From Caprella mutica (lineage: Eukaryota > Arthropoda > Malacostraca > Amphipoda > Caprellidae): 64,000 nt of DNA. A program made the translations under genes and the position numbers. This document shows positions 49,661 through 62,396 of this stretch, one piece after another (the stretch's first letter is position 1; every line of letters begins with the position of its first letter). Location: contig CANNZV010002309.1 of assembly GCA_947561585.1 (NCBI GenBank), positions 62,001-126,000 on the forward strand, read 5' to 3'. The notes beneath the pieces were generated by a model, which worked only from the letters and a program-made list of their open reading frames with translations, ran no database searches and was not told the DNA's origin.

Positions 49661-50780
49661 AAAATATTAACTTGAATGATAAAATATTAACTTGAATGAT
49701 AAAATATTAACTTGAATGATAAAATATTAACTTGAATGATAAAATATTAATTTGAATGATAAAATATTAACTTGAATGATAAAATATTAACTTGAATGAT
49801 AAAATATTAACTGTAATGATAAAATATTAACTTGAATGATAAAATATTAACTTGAATGATAAAATATTAACTTGAATGATAAAATATTAACTTGAATGAT
49901 AAAATATTAATTTGAATGATAAAATATTAACTTGAATGATAAAATATTAACTGTAATGATAAAATATTAACTGTAATGATAAAATATTAACTGTAATGAT
50001 AAAATATTAACTTGAATGATAAAATATTAACTTGAATGATAAAATATTAATTTGAATGATAAAATATTAACTTGAATGATAAAATATTAACTTGAATGAT
50101 AAAATATTAACTTGAATGATAAAATATTAATTTGAATGATAAAATATTAACTTGAATGATAAAATATTAACTTGAATGATAAAATATTAACTGTAATGAT
50201 AAAATATTAACTTGAATGATAAAATATTAACTTGAATGATAAAATATTAATTTGAATGATAAAATATTAACTTGAATGATAAAATATTAACTGTAATGAT
50301 AAAATATTAACTGTAATGATAAAATATTAACTGTAATGATAAAATATTAACTGTAATGATAAAATATTAACTTGAATGATAAAATATTAACTTGAATGAT
50401 AAAATATTAACTTGAATGATAAAATATTAACTTGAATGATAAAATATTAACTTGAATGATAAAATATTAACTGTAATGATAAAATATTAATTTGAATGAT
50501 AAAATATTAACTTGAATGATAAAATATTAACTGTAATGATAAAATATTAACTGTAATGATAAAATATTAACTGTAATGATAAAATATTAACTGTAATGAT
50601 AAAATATTAACTGTAATGATAAAATATTAACTGTAATGATAAAATATTAACTTGAATGATAAAATATTAACTTGAATGATAAAATATTAACTTGAATGAT
50701 AAAATATTAACTGTAATGATAAAATATTAACTGTAATGATAAAATATTTACTTGAATGATAAAATACTAACTTGAATGAT
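49661..50780. repeat. 20-bp minisatellite AAAATATTAACTTGAATGAT, 56 copies
   Basis: Exact 20-bp period. Variants AACTGTAATGAT and AATTTGAATGAT occur in runs, which shows local block duplication. It belongs to copy 1 of the segmental duplication. Confidence 0.97.
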
Positions 50781-51734
50781 CTTCATTCATGATCAACATT
50801 TTCAAAGCCTGTGGAAGAATGTGTACTAATTCTATACGTTCGTAAGAAGTGCATAGGCGATTGCTTCATGGTTGCCAGTAGTTACAATAAATGTTACCAT
50901 GTGTTTTGATTACAATAAGCGTCATGGGAAAATTAAATTGAGCCTATTGTGAATAATGGAAATGATATATAATGAATGACTATATTTTGATATCAATCTT
51001 ATGAAATATTTAAAAGTTTATTATATACGACAATCTGGTAAATAGACTTTATTTAGCATCTGATTGCGGATAGAGTTATTAGGTTTAATGATTGAAATCT
51101 GTCACCCATTTTGAAGAAATAGTTAGGTACAAAATGCACTTTTCAACTCATGTTTAAAATTGTTAGGATTTAAATGAACAAATTAGACAGTCAATTTTGT
51201 GAGAGTAATAAACTAGTTAAGTAATTTGGAATTGTGAGAAAGATATTTAATTAATATAATGTAACTTGCTTTTATATTCAGGGACATGCCTTGTTTCTTA
51301 GCGTGGTCAGCTGAAACTGATATACATCATTTCCCTTCAAAGTACCTAAGTAGCATGATTAAAATAATCACGATACCATATGCAACAACACACCTCCTAT
51401 TTAACTAATTTCCTAAAGTTTTATATCTTTAATTCATACACCAAACTAACCTTAGCAATCAATTGAATGTTAATAGAGCACTCTAGTGGCACACACGCTG
51501 TCACAACCGCAAAAGTTGCCACAATGAACGTACATACGCAAGCACGCATCAACTGTGTTGCTGTGAACCACCGCCAGGCTTTGTTTCTCAAGGTTGGAAG
51601 GATGATATGAACATCTACTGCTAATCAGGTTTAGGTACCACTATGCATTGCTAACTGCATTTACTGCATATGTTTTAGCTCGTAGATTTAATGATGACGG
51701 GAATACTTGTCAGCAAATATAAATATTTTTAATT

Positions 51735-51853
51735 GGTCGACAGACGTTACGTCGACACACGTTTCGTCGAAAGACATTTCGTCGACAGACATTTCGTCGA
51801 CAGACATTTCGCCGACAGACATTTCGTCGACAGGACGTTTCGTCGACAAGACG
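51735..51853. mobile_element. Solo left inverted end of the GTCGAC tandem-repeat-TIR element
   Basis: About eight units of the 15-bp GTCGACAGACATTTC motif preceded by TTTTTAATT, matching the left end of the 54165 element. It has no right-end partner here. It was left by the segmental duplication, whose breakpoint cuts this array. Confidence 0.8.
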
Positions 51854-54268
51854 ACAAGGGTGCTGGTTTGTCAGTCTTCAGGATAGCAATTACAGAATAT
51901 CTCTTCTATAAAGAAGGAAGAACAATAATGTCGCATTCAAAGATGGGCAAAAGTGACCACACAAGGCCCTGATAGAGGTAAAGTGAACCAAGATATGCTA
52001 CTGCTCCTGTGGTGTAGAATCATGGAATGAATATTCTTTCATCAATACATTATTCTTCATATGGTTATATATACCTATATAGAAACATTGCTATAAAGGG
52101 TGTCACTTATATTGTACCTATTGTTCCATATTTTAAATTTAAATAACCTCCTGAATATCTGTTCGATTTGAATTCGGTTGGTTTGAAGACAGTTTGAAGA
52201 CTTCAGAATTTTTTATTTAGGTTTATATTCATCCAAAAAAATAATATCTATAATAAATATAATTTTTATAATAACCCAATAAAATTATTCCTTATAAAAG
52301 ATCTTTTTTAAATTGAGACAGCTCTCTCTCCTTCAAACTACAGAAAACTTCTCATTCACTTACCGCTATGGAAAAGTGAAATATGAACCAATGGCCGAAG
52401 ATATTTTATGCTCTGGGTCAGTCCTTCGTCAAAGTCTCGATGTTTCAAAACCTGCAAATGGACCGACTTCATTAAAATTGAATTGATTGATACTTATTCG
52501 TCTTAGGAAATTATTTGTGTGTCTTTAATTGTGATCATAGGAATGATGAAAGGCTAAAGTTATAAAAATAAAGACTATTAACAGATTATTGAATAAATAA
52601 AGGGTCGGTCGGATTTTCTCAAATTTCTCAAAACAATACAACGTATTATTATAGTCAGAAAGATTAAATATTTTATCAAGTAATTAATTTTTGGTCTACT
52701 ACCTTTTTTAAATGGACTTATATAGTTATATCAAAGAAACTATTGCCGATATTAATCTAAATTATCTGAATTCAAATATCACAACTCAGTTACAATTTTT
52801 TGGTCCTGGGACGGTGATGCGGTACACAACTGTACACTCTACATACCTACATTCATTAACAAATATGAATATACAATTATACATATTGCAGGTTGTCAGA
52901 CACACATACAAACATACATACATGTCCTTTCTTGTTCGTATGCATACATATGTGAGTATGTATATTTATATACTAATATACTATAATATATATACCATCA
53001 CGCATTCAAAATGTTGTATTAAAATGTTAACTTGAATGATAAAATATTAACTTGAATGATAAAATATTAACTTGAATGATAAAATATTTACTTTAATGAT
53101 AAAATATTAACTTGAATGATAAAATATTTACTTTAATGATAAAATATTAACTTGAATGATAAAATATTAACTTGAATGATAAAATATTTACTTTAATGAT
53201 AAAATATTAACTTTATGATCTTCATTCATGATCAACATTTTCAAAGCCTGTGGAAGAATGTGTACTAATTCTATACGTTCGTAAGAAGTGCATAGGCGAT
53301 TGCTTCATGGTTGCCAGTAGTTACAATAAATGTTACCATGTGTTTTGATTACAATAAGCGTCATGGGAAAATTAAATTGAGCCTATTGTGAATAATGGAA
53401 ATGATATATAAAGAATGACTATATTTTGATATCAATCTTATGAAATATTTAAAGGTTTATTATATACGACAATCTGGTAAATAGACTTTATTTAGCATCT
53501 GATTGCGGATAGAGTTATTAGGTTTAATGATTGAAATCTGTCACCCATTTTGAAGAAATAGTTAGGTACAAAATGCACTTTTCAACTCATGTTTAAAATT
53601 GTTAGGATTTAAATGAACAAATAAGACAGTCAATTTTGTGAGAGTAATAAACTAGTTAAGTAATTTGGAATTGTGAGAAAGATATTTAAATAATATAATG
53701 TAACTTGCTTTTATATTCAGGGGCATGCCTAGTTTCTTAGCGTGGTCAGCTGAAACTGATATAAATCATTTCCCTTCAAAGTACCTAAGTAGCATGATTG
53801 AAATAATCATGATACCATATGCAACAACACACCTCATATTCAACTAATTTCCTAAAGTTTTCTATCTTCAACTAACCTTAGCAATCAATTGAATGTTTAT
53901 AGAGCACTGTAGTGGCACACACGCTGTCACAACCGCAAGAATTGCCACAATGAACGTACATACATACGCAAGCACGCATCAACTGTGTTGCTGTGAACCA
54001 CCGCTAGGCTTTGTTTCTCAAGGTTGGAAGGATGATATGAACATCTACTGCTAATCAGGTTTAGGTACCACTATGCATTGCTAACTGCAGTTACTGCATA
54101 TGTTTTAGCTCGTAGATTTAATGATGACGGGAATACTTGTCAGCAAATATGAATACTTTTAATTGGTCGAGAGACGTTACGTCGACACACGTTTCGTCGA
54201 AAGACATTTCGTCGACAGACATTTCGCCGACAGACATTTCGTCGACAGGACGTTTCGTCGACAAGACG
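51854..54268. repeat. Segmental tandem duplication, copy 2
   Basis: Direct repeat of 48497-51853. It starts at GGGTGCTGGTTTGTCAGTC fused to a TIR fragment and ends inside the left TIR of the intact 54165 element. Confidence 0.9.
53021..53218. repeat. 20-bp minisatellite, about 10 copies (duplicate of 49661 array)
   Basis: Same AAAATATTAACTTGAATGAT unit with a local variant AAAATATTTACTTTAATGAT. Much shorter than the array in copy 1. Confidence 0.95.
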
Positions 54269-54484
54269 TTTCGTCGACAGATGTTTCGTCGACAGACGTT
54301 TTGTCCACAGACGTTTTGTCCACAGACGTTTTGTTGACAAACGTTTCGTCGACAGACATTTAGTCGACAGACGTTTTGTCGACAAATTTTCGTAAAGGGG
54401 ATATTGACACACTCTAATGTTTCAAAACATGTACTTTAACAGAATAATGTATCAAACGATAAAACTACAAAATAGAATAATGGT

Positions 54485-54994
54485 GGTTACTATTCAGTAG
54501 TCCGACGCCCCAGTAGTCCGACACCCGATTAGTCCGACGCCCCATTAGTCCGACGCCCTATCAGTCCGACACTTTTGTAGTTTATTACTGATTTAACAAA
54601 AAATATATGTATATCGCGAGGCGTGCCGCCCCCTGAACCCCCCTGCCAGGTCATTAAAAAATCGTGTACAGTACAACAAACTAGCGGATACAACAAACTA
54701 CATTAAATGATGAAATCAAGTGAGGGATTGCATTATAAATTACTATTAAAAATAAAGTAAAATAAAAGACTAATATAAAATTTAATAAATAAAAGAAATG
54801 AAAAATAATTATATTATTTAGATTATTTATCAATTGAGTATACCTATTTAATCCTATTTTTCATTTTAATCAAGAAATAAAGCTAACAATAACACAGAAA
54901 GATGGAACTGTCGGACTTTTGGGGCGTCGGACTAATGGGGCATCAGACTAATGGGGCGTCGGACTAATGGGGCGTCGACTATTGAGTAGTCCCC
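54485..54994. mobile_element. Nested element with AGTCCGACGCCCCATT-type tandem-repeat ends
   Basis: Flanked by ATAATGGT on both sides (54477-54484 and 54995-55002). The ends pair as GGTTACTATTCAGTAGTC and GGGGACTACTCAATAGTC. Both continue into inverted arrays of AGTCCGACGCCCCATT (about five units left, four right). It is inserted in the left TIR of the 54165 element. The centre contains a C-rich tract (GCCGCCCCCTGAACCCCCCT at about 54627), i.e. G-rich on the minus strand. No coding capacity. Confidence 0.85.
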
Positions 54995-55002
54995 ATAATG
55001 GT

Positions 55003-55837
55003 AAGGAGGAAAACAATTAAATAAATTACTATCGTTTCTCTACTTTAATACTAAACCGAAACAACTCAATAACACCAACTTATTTTGAAGTAATTTGAAA
55101 TATTGTATATTTAAAGACAAAACTAAAAAAGAAATATATCGCGCCAAATAATGAAATAATTGAAATCTAAATGACTGTAACTACACACGAAGAGCATTCT
55201 TAAATTTAATTCTTTGTCTATAATTGTAGCCTTGTGTCACAACTGCCTATTAGTATCATGCCGTGTTGGTTCGGGTAAAGATGTCTTTTCGAGTACTTAG
55301 AGAATATTAATAATAATATATTAGTTCTACAATTTAAAGTAATAAACTCATATTTTTCTTGGAGTCTGGAGAATATGTTTGACAATTTTTTCTTACAGGA
55401 TAAAAATTCGAAAATGGGATACCGTTCGACAACCTTGAACTTTTTCTCTTTTAAAGTCAACTACTTGTTTCAAAGAATCACTTTTTGGTAAAACAATAAC
55501 CTGAAATATCGATAAACATTCAACGGTTAGTTTATTATATAAAATCTTGCCATTCAATCTAGGATTAACATTCAATTACCGAACACTCACAGTAGTCGAA
55601 CAGTGGGCATTTACCAACTGACAGTGACTTGTCAATTACAAATCGGACGATATAAATATTATTAATATGAAACGTAAATTATTGAGAGGAAGTTGTTTTA
55701 TTTTGTTAAAATCACAAACGTAACTTGACCAAAAATTATTAAAATACTTTAAAATAATTTGTAATTATTGAATAGTTTTTATTTATCATTAAAGTAGAAA
55801 ACGATTTTAATATATTAAATAGTTTTCCTCCTTTATT
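55003..55837. other. Interior of the 54165 element
   Basis: AT-rich DNA without a transposase frame; open frames of 60-80 codons on the minus strand are unrecognisable. Confidence 0.45.
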
Positions 55838-56572
55838 CTTCCATTCTGTAATTTTATCGTTTGATACATTATTCTGTTAAAGTACATGTTTTCTAACATT
55901 AGAGTGTGTTAATATCCCCTTTACGAAAATTTGTCGACGAAACGTCTGTCGACGAAACGTCCGTCGACGAAACGTCTGTCGACGAAACGTCCTGTCGACG
56001 AAAAGTCTGTCGACGAAACGTCTGTCGACGAAACGTCTGTCGACGAAACGTCTGTCGACTAAAAGTCTGTCGACGAAAAGTCTGTCGACACCTTTTAATT
56101 AACTCTTATATCAAGTTTGAATAGTGGTATCGATAGCTCTATAAAATACTATTCAATTATCATTTATTTAAGGCAGAAAATTGAAATAACATTAAAAAAT
56201 TTTTTATCATTATTTTAAAGAATAAGAGTTTTCTGTTTTTTGTTTCTTAGGTTCATCCCATCAGACTGTCCTGTTAGACATTTTAAATATTTTGAACCGT
56301 TGCAGCTAAGTTTATTTCGTCAGAGTAAATGTCAATTACGTTAATTAGTTAATTATAGCTAAAGTTATTTTCACAGCGTTATTATAAATTACCATTGTTA
56401 ATATTATTGACTCAAGAAGGTGCATTTAATCTTGTTTTCAATTCAATACGAAGAAATTAGATAGTGTCGAGATAACAATCTTTTCTTGGTATTTTCTGAT
56501 GGCTTCGATATTTTCTGAGAATTTCAGTGTTATCTTCAACAGATAAAAAATTACGCAACACTAAAATTGATT

Positions 56573-57904
56573 GAGAGTGATAGTTATGAGTGATAGTTAT
56601 GAGAGATAGTTAAGAGTGATAGTTATGAGTGATAGTTATGAGTGATAGTTATGAGTGATAGTTAAGAGTGATAGTTATGAGTGATAGTTAAGAGTGATAG
56701 TTAAGAGTGATAGTTAAGAGTGATAGTTATGAGTGATAGTTATGAGAGATAGTTATGAGTGATAGTTATGAGAGATAGTTAAGAGTGATAGTTATGAGTG
56801 ATAGTTATGAGTGATAGTTATGAGTGATAGTTAAGAGTGATAGTTATGAGTGATAGTTAAGAGTGATAGTTAAGAGTGATAGTTAAGAGTGATAGTTAAG
56901 AGTGATAGTTAAGAGTGATAGTTATGAGTAATAGTTATGAGTGATAGTTATGAGTGATAGTTATGAGTAATAGTTATGAGTGATAGTTAAGAGTGATAGT
57001 TATGAGTAATAGTTATGAGTGATAGTTATGAGTAATAGTTATGAGTGATAGTTAAGAGTGATAGTTATGAGTGATAGTTAAGAGTGATAGTTATGAGTGA
57101 TAGTTAAGAGTGATAGTTATGAGTGATAGTTATGAATGATAGTTATGAGTGATAGTTAAGAGTGATAGTTAAGAGTGATAGTTAAGATTGATAGTTAAGA
57201 GTGATAGTTATGAGTGATAGTTATGAGTGATAGTTATGAGTAATAGTTATGAGTGATAGTTAAGAGTGATAGTTATGAGTGATAGTTAAGAGTGATAGTT
57301 AAGAGTGATAGTTAAGAGTGATAGTTAAGAGTGATAGTTAAGAGTGATAGTTATGAGTGATAGTTAAGAGTGATAGTTAAGAGTGATAGTTAAGAGTGAT
57401 AGTTAAGAGTGATAGTTAAGAGTGATAGTTATGAGTAATAGTTATGAGTGATAGTTATGAGTGATAGTTATGAGTAATAGTTATGAGTGATAGTTAAGAG
57501 TGATAGTTATGAGTAATAGTTATGAGTGATAGTTATGAGTAATAGTTATGAGTGATAGTTAAGAGTGATAGTTATGAGTGATAGTTAAGAGTGATAGTTA
57601 TGAGTGATAGTTAAGAGTGATAGTTATGAGTGATAGTTATGAATGATAGTTATGAGTGATAGTTAAGAGTGATAGTTAAGAGTGATAGTTAAGATTGATA
57701 GTTAAGAGTGATAGTTATGAGTGATAGTTATGAGTGATAGTTATGAGTAATAGTTATGAGTGATAGTTAAGAGTGATAGTTATGAGTAATAGTTATGAGT
57801 GATAGTTATGAGTAATAGTTATGAGTGATAGTTAAGAGTGATAGTTAAGAGTGATAGTTATGAGTAATAGTTATGAGTGATAGTTAAGAGTGATAGTTAT
57901 GAGT
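56573..57904. repeat. 13-bp minisatellite AGTGATAGTTATG, about 102 copies
   Basis: Units AGTGATAGTTATG, AGTGATAGTTAAG and AGTAATAGTTATG. The arrangement of variants, including the rare GTTAAGATTGATAG (57181 and 57688), repeats at 507 bp (39 units), showing a recent block duplication. Confidence 0.97.
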
Positions 57905-59647
57905 TACTATTACAAATAATAATATCCACCTTTTAGGTATCGAAAATAAACTGTAATTACATGTATTTGTATTTAAATTTTAAAATAATATATTTTGTCG
58001 GTGTGAGGCGTGATGTAAAATATAATCTTAATATTTACACTCCATTTATACATTTACATCCACTCTGTACATGGACATTTGCACTTCAAAACAATTTATT
58101 TTTTCAGTTTAATCATTACGTTCACAATCCATCATTATTTACGGTAACACATCCAGCTGTCACCTACAACCTCTAAAAGTAATTTAAATAAAATAGTTAG
58201 GATAATTTTCAGAATCAAATATAATGACAACCATCAATGTACTTCTTATAAGCACTAATAACATGTATTATCAGAATAAACTTTTGAAAATGGATGATTT
58301 CACAACTGTTGCATTCCTATGCGTCATTATCATTTAAACTGATGAATACCAATTTAATTAGATCCAAATCAACCGAATATCTTCTGTATGCCGAACTATT
58401 TCAAATTTTAACAAATTACTCGAAAACCTAAGCTTACTATGTCAAATATTTTATTTAAGAAATGCTATGTTTTAGAGAAGTATATGTAAAAAAGAAAGTA
58501 CTTTTAAAATTTCCTATGTTCTAAGAAAAGTTAGTTGCTGTATTGTAGGTAGATAATTTTGTACCTATTTTAAATGATTTTAACTTTACAGAGCTGGCGG
58601 TAAATAACTTGACGCCAATGGTGGCACTGGTTGTGACAGACCCATAGCTGTTTTTATCCGTATTTCCGGCTTTTATCAGGTCTAATTGAATGAATAGTAA
58701 AATTATCCTAAAATTTTAACATTTATTTGCCTTTGCATAAAAAGAAAATAGCAATTGAACAAAAAAAGACACATAAAATGATCACTTCTACCAAGGTCAG
58801 AATCAACTTCAAGTGAATCATGCAAACAATGATTTTTTTTTCATTATCCACGATAAGCCTTGTAAAAAATAGTGTAAATCGACTTTAGTAATTCATTTTC
58901 CAGTTGGAAAACAAAAGAAATGATACTCTAGGCAATAATACTAGAAATTTAATTTCTATACATGAATGGTGACAGAGACCCATTTTACCAATATTCCAAT
59001 AAATATGCTGGAAAATACCTTTTAGGGTCTGATCTTCTCATAGCAGGCTAAATTGCATCTACTTAAAAGGTACTGAGAACATAATTATTCAGGATTATTT
59101 GTCAAACAATAAAGTTTGCGCAGACCCAGTGGCACCTCTGTAAGGTTGCCCCATAAGCGAGGGACTGCTCCCTTTCTAATAGTATTACATTAGCATATTT
59201 TGTACCAACTAATTTCTGTGAGCATTACAATAAAATATAAACACTGATGATTAAATTCTTTTTTAAAATTTAGTAATTTGAAATATCACAAAAGTATTCG
59301 GAAATTAGTGAAATAAATTACTTATATAGGCAAATATACGGCAACTAGTGTACTTTCCCGTTAAAAATAACAGGTCATCATCAAAACCAATTTATTTCCA
59401 ATTATTAGGTTACTTTTAATGAATTCAATTAGAATTAAATTTTCTGCATAGTCTAATTTATTTTATAGATAAAATATATTTAAAAATTGAATAAAAACAG
59501 GATATTTAAATATCAAGTCAATATATTCCCGTGCGTATCATAGTTACATTCTTCATGTTTAATACCCGTCGTGTAAAAGCGGACACCAAATAAATAAATA
59601 AATAAACACACTAAGGAAATTATTAGTACAGAAGATTGTTATTTCCA
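57905..59647. other. Non-coding DNA
   Basis: No gene or structured repeat is supported in this AT-rich stretch. Confidence 0.35.
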
Positions 59648-59882
59648 CATTCTTATTTTTACCATTTGAATCTTAAAAATGAAAACATTTAATGGTTGAT
59701 ATCGCCAGGAATTTAAGGTTACAAAGTATAACATTCTCCTCTAATTCTACTCTCGTTCAGTTGAAAGTTTTGCCAGTTTTCAAACCTTGTCACACACTCT
59801 CCAATTTAATCGAATGAGTCACAAAAAGTTAGATTGGAAACACTTCTCACAAAATGAAAGTTACAATTGATTTTTTTTTAGT
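59648..59882 (-). repeat. About 240-bp dispersed repeat, copy 2 (inverted)
   Basis: Reverse complement of 42566-42805, very similar from ATATCGCCAGGAATTTAAGG through to CACAAAATGAAAGTTACAAT. Confidence 0.85.
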
Positions 59883-61070
59883 TCTATCAACAAAATCCAC
59901 ATTTAATGCAGTTTATTCTTCACATTTTCTGTACATAGGCGAGAATCGGGAGCATTTGACTGTTTTTGTTAAAAACTGAATAATTCGTAAACTAATTCGA
60001 ATTTTACTATTTAAAGATTTCTGTATGTGGATAAATCATTTTACTTCAATTTATATTAAGACTATTTTACAGTTTAAACCTTCATTCGAAAGTTTTAAGG
60101 CAAAATGTTAGAGGGATTCAATTGTCCGAATGCTCCTTCCTAGAGGGACACTTCGGACAAGCTGTGAGGATGATTCGGTCACCATTAAAATGGCTAAAAC
60201 ATTGGAAATTTGGGTAATTAAACGATAGGATTGAATTCGGATCTACTAATTTATTTGAAATAAACCATAAAGACTTGTTATTCACAGTAATAATTCATCG
60301 TATTTGAAATTTTATCATAACTGTAATGATTGAACATTTCCTCCAACAAAATATAGATGAGTAATCACTGTGAAATTATCCTTATATTTAATAGCTATTT
60401 ATCGAAAACAAATGGTATAACTATTTCCTTTTACTTTGGGTATAACTATTTCCTTTTTCTTGGAATTCACCAAAATTAGTAAATTACATCTTAAATATTT
60501 CATCGAATGCTTAAAGTATAGTCCATAAGTGTAGATCTTTCTACACCTCCAATTTCAGCAGCTTTTCTGACAGATAAACCTTTTTGGAATTCATGAAATG
60601 TTTTTTGAATACCTTTTTTATTACGGCCCCTATCAGTTTTCCTTTTATAATGAAAAAGCATGAATACGATCGTCAAACTGTAAAATTAAGACACTGATAT
60701 TAAAAGTTACAACTAATCTTATAAACGAACGCTATTTCAATTAAAATAATTAACTTCAAGTTCAGAATGTCTTTTTTTTTATAAGAATTACTTCAATAAA
60801 TTGTAATGGTGGACTGAATCGGATACAGAGGGAAGGTTCGGACACCGTCCGAACCAACCTAAACAGAAGTGTCCGATTCATCCCAAATGACACTTCAAAA
60901 TTGAAAACATCACCATTTTTCTAATTTCATTTGTATTATTTTTTTAACATCCCAAACATAACATAAAATATTAATATAATTCATACCTTTGAGATTGAGA
61001 ATCAGTTTCCTATTCATATAGTCCACATATACGATCTAATTGAATTCGAAAAAATGGTGACAAGAATTTA
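59883..61070. other. Non-coding DNA, possible further inverted element
   Basis: GGGATTCAATTGTCCGAATG at 60114 and, inverted, AGTGTCCGATTCATCCC ending at about 60888 could be the ends of an ~780-bp element with internal TTCGGACA motifs. The similarity is weak. Otherwise nothing seen. Confidence 0.3.
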
Positions 61071-62198
61071 GCCCAGCGGAATTTTTCCAGGCGGAATATT
61101 GCCCGGCGGAATTTTGCCAGGGTGGAATTTTGCCAGGTGGATTTTTGCCAGGTGGATTTTTGCCTGGCGGAATTTTCCCCGTGGATTATATATATATTTT
61201 TAGCTTTAAATTGGTAGATTGTAAATTAACGGTTTAAAATGTGAGATTCAACTTCCATAAATATGTATAAAACATTTTAATGTAACTTTAACATATTGTA
61301 GTATAACAAGTTTTATTTAACCAATGTAAAATAGCCACGAAATTGAAAATAAAATGAATATGATTTTACTTAAAATAATTACAGAAAATCTTATAAATTG
61401 GACTATTATATATTTAGACAAAAGTTTAGTTTAAAATAATATTATATGATTTGCTTTATTCAAAATAGTGTAATTTAGTATTCTTAACTGTTGTTTGTAA
61501 TTAACTTACTACTTTTTTCACCTGTACAGTACTTCGTGACGAGATATGACTATATGTTCATTAATATGTTCAATAATTTCATTAATGATTTCATAGTTTT
61601 CAGTCTTACATTAAGTATTAATTTTTTCTTAAATAATGATATCTTTTCCACGTGAACTTAATATTATCTACGCCATTGTGAAAGGGATAAGACAATAGCT
61701 GTAATAAAGCAAACTTCAGGAACCAACTGATTACAATGAATGAATCTTCATCTTACTTTTTCAAGTCGCATAATACCATTCATAATAACTGTTAAATTGT
61801 AACAATTATACAGTTTGTTTCTTAAATTATTGAAAATGTTAAAATATTGTTTGTTAGGTTAACATTACTTTTTTCAATTACGGTGATAAGTGAATTCTAC
61901 AATAGTGTTAGAATATAAGTGAATGTATGATGTTCAGTAATTATCTTCAGTAAATTCAAAATTCATTTTATTTAGATTTCCGTGGCTATTTAATATTAGT
62001 TAAATAAAGTTAAAAAAATGAGATTATAAAATTTAATCTCACATTTTAAACTTTTAACTTACAATTTACCAATTTAAACCTAGAAATATATAATCCACGG
62101 GGAAAAATCCGCCGGGCAAAATTCCGCCTGGCAAAATTCCACACTGGCAAAATTCCGCCGGGCAATATTCCGCCGGGCAAAAAAAAAATTTCCGCAAT
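61071..62198. mobile_element. Element with tandem-repeat inverted ends (GGCGGAATTTTGCC unit)
   Basis: The left arm 61071-61183 has about seven GGCGGAATTTTGCCAG-type units and then CCCCGTGGATTATATAT. The right arm 62090-62198 is the inverted counterpart (ATATATAATCCACGGGGAAA, then CCGGGCAAAATTCCGCC units). Unique inverted sequence continues inward (AAATTGGTAGATTGTAAATT and TTACAATTTACCAATTT; AAAATGTGAGATT and AATCTCACATTTT). No transposase frame. Outer edges and target duplication are blurred by an A-run. Confidence 0.8.
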
Positions 62199-62396
62199 TT
62201 TGCAAAGGTAAATAAATACAAAGTTTCAAGAATTCATTTAATCATCATTGCCATCAAAACCAAAAAATCAATAAGAGCAGTACCACATTTTCGGACCAGT
62301 TAGGAACATTTACATTTTATTTTAATCGGTTACCATGATAACTGCATTAATAGGAAGAACATATATGGATTTAGGAAGAGTGATCCATAGTCAGAA

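Larger units (their letters stand above)
48497..51853. repeat. Segmental tandem duplication, copy 1
   Basis: The segment from GGGTGCTGGTTTGTCAGTC to the TIR fragment ending GTCGACAAGACG is repeated directly at 51854-54268 with only scattered differences. The copies differ chiefly in the length of the internal 20-bp array (56 versus about 10 units). A partial Tc1/mariner-like end (TACAGGGTGTCCC at about 48733) is present in both copies. Confidence 0.9.
54165..56091. mobile_element. Foldback-like element with tandem-repeat inverted ends (GTCGACAGACGTTTC unit)
   Basis: The left arm 54165-54392 and right arm 55930-56091 are inverted arrays of a 15-bp unit GTCGACAGACGTTTC. Inside each, a further ~85 bp of unique inverted sequence matches (AAATTTTCGTAAAGGGGATA onwards). 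The element is flanked by a perfect 9-bp duplication CTTTTAATT (54156-54164 and 56092-56100). It has no coding capacity; 510 bp of its length is a nested element. Long inverted ends made of short direct repeats plus 9-bp duplications resemble Foldback-type and some Mutator-like elements; the superfamily is not proven. Confidence 0.85.

Noticed and set aside
49351..53035. Repeated open frame starting MDLYSYIKETIADINLN in both copies of the segmental duplication
   Set aside because: Present twice only because the segment is duplicated; frames diverge by a single-base difference between the copies, which argues against coding selection.
51733..54412. Open frames of 60-90 codons across the GTCGAC arrays
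   Set aside because: The 15-bp unit is a multiple of three, giving open frames on both strands; the arrays are transposon ends.
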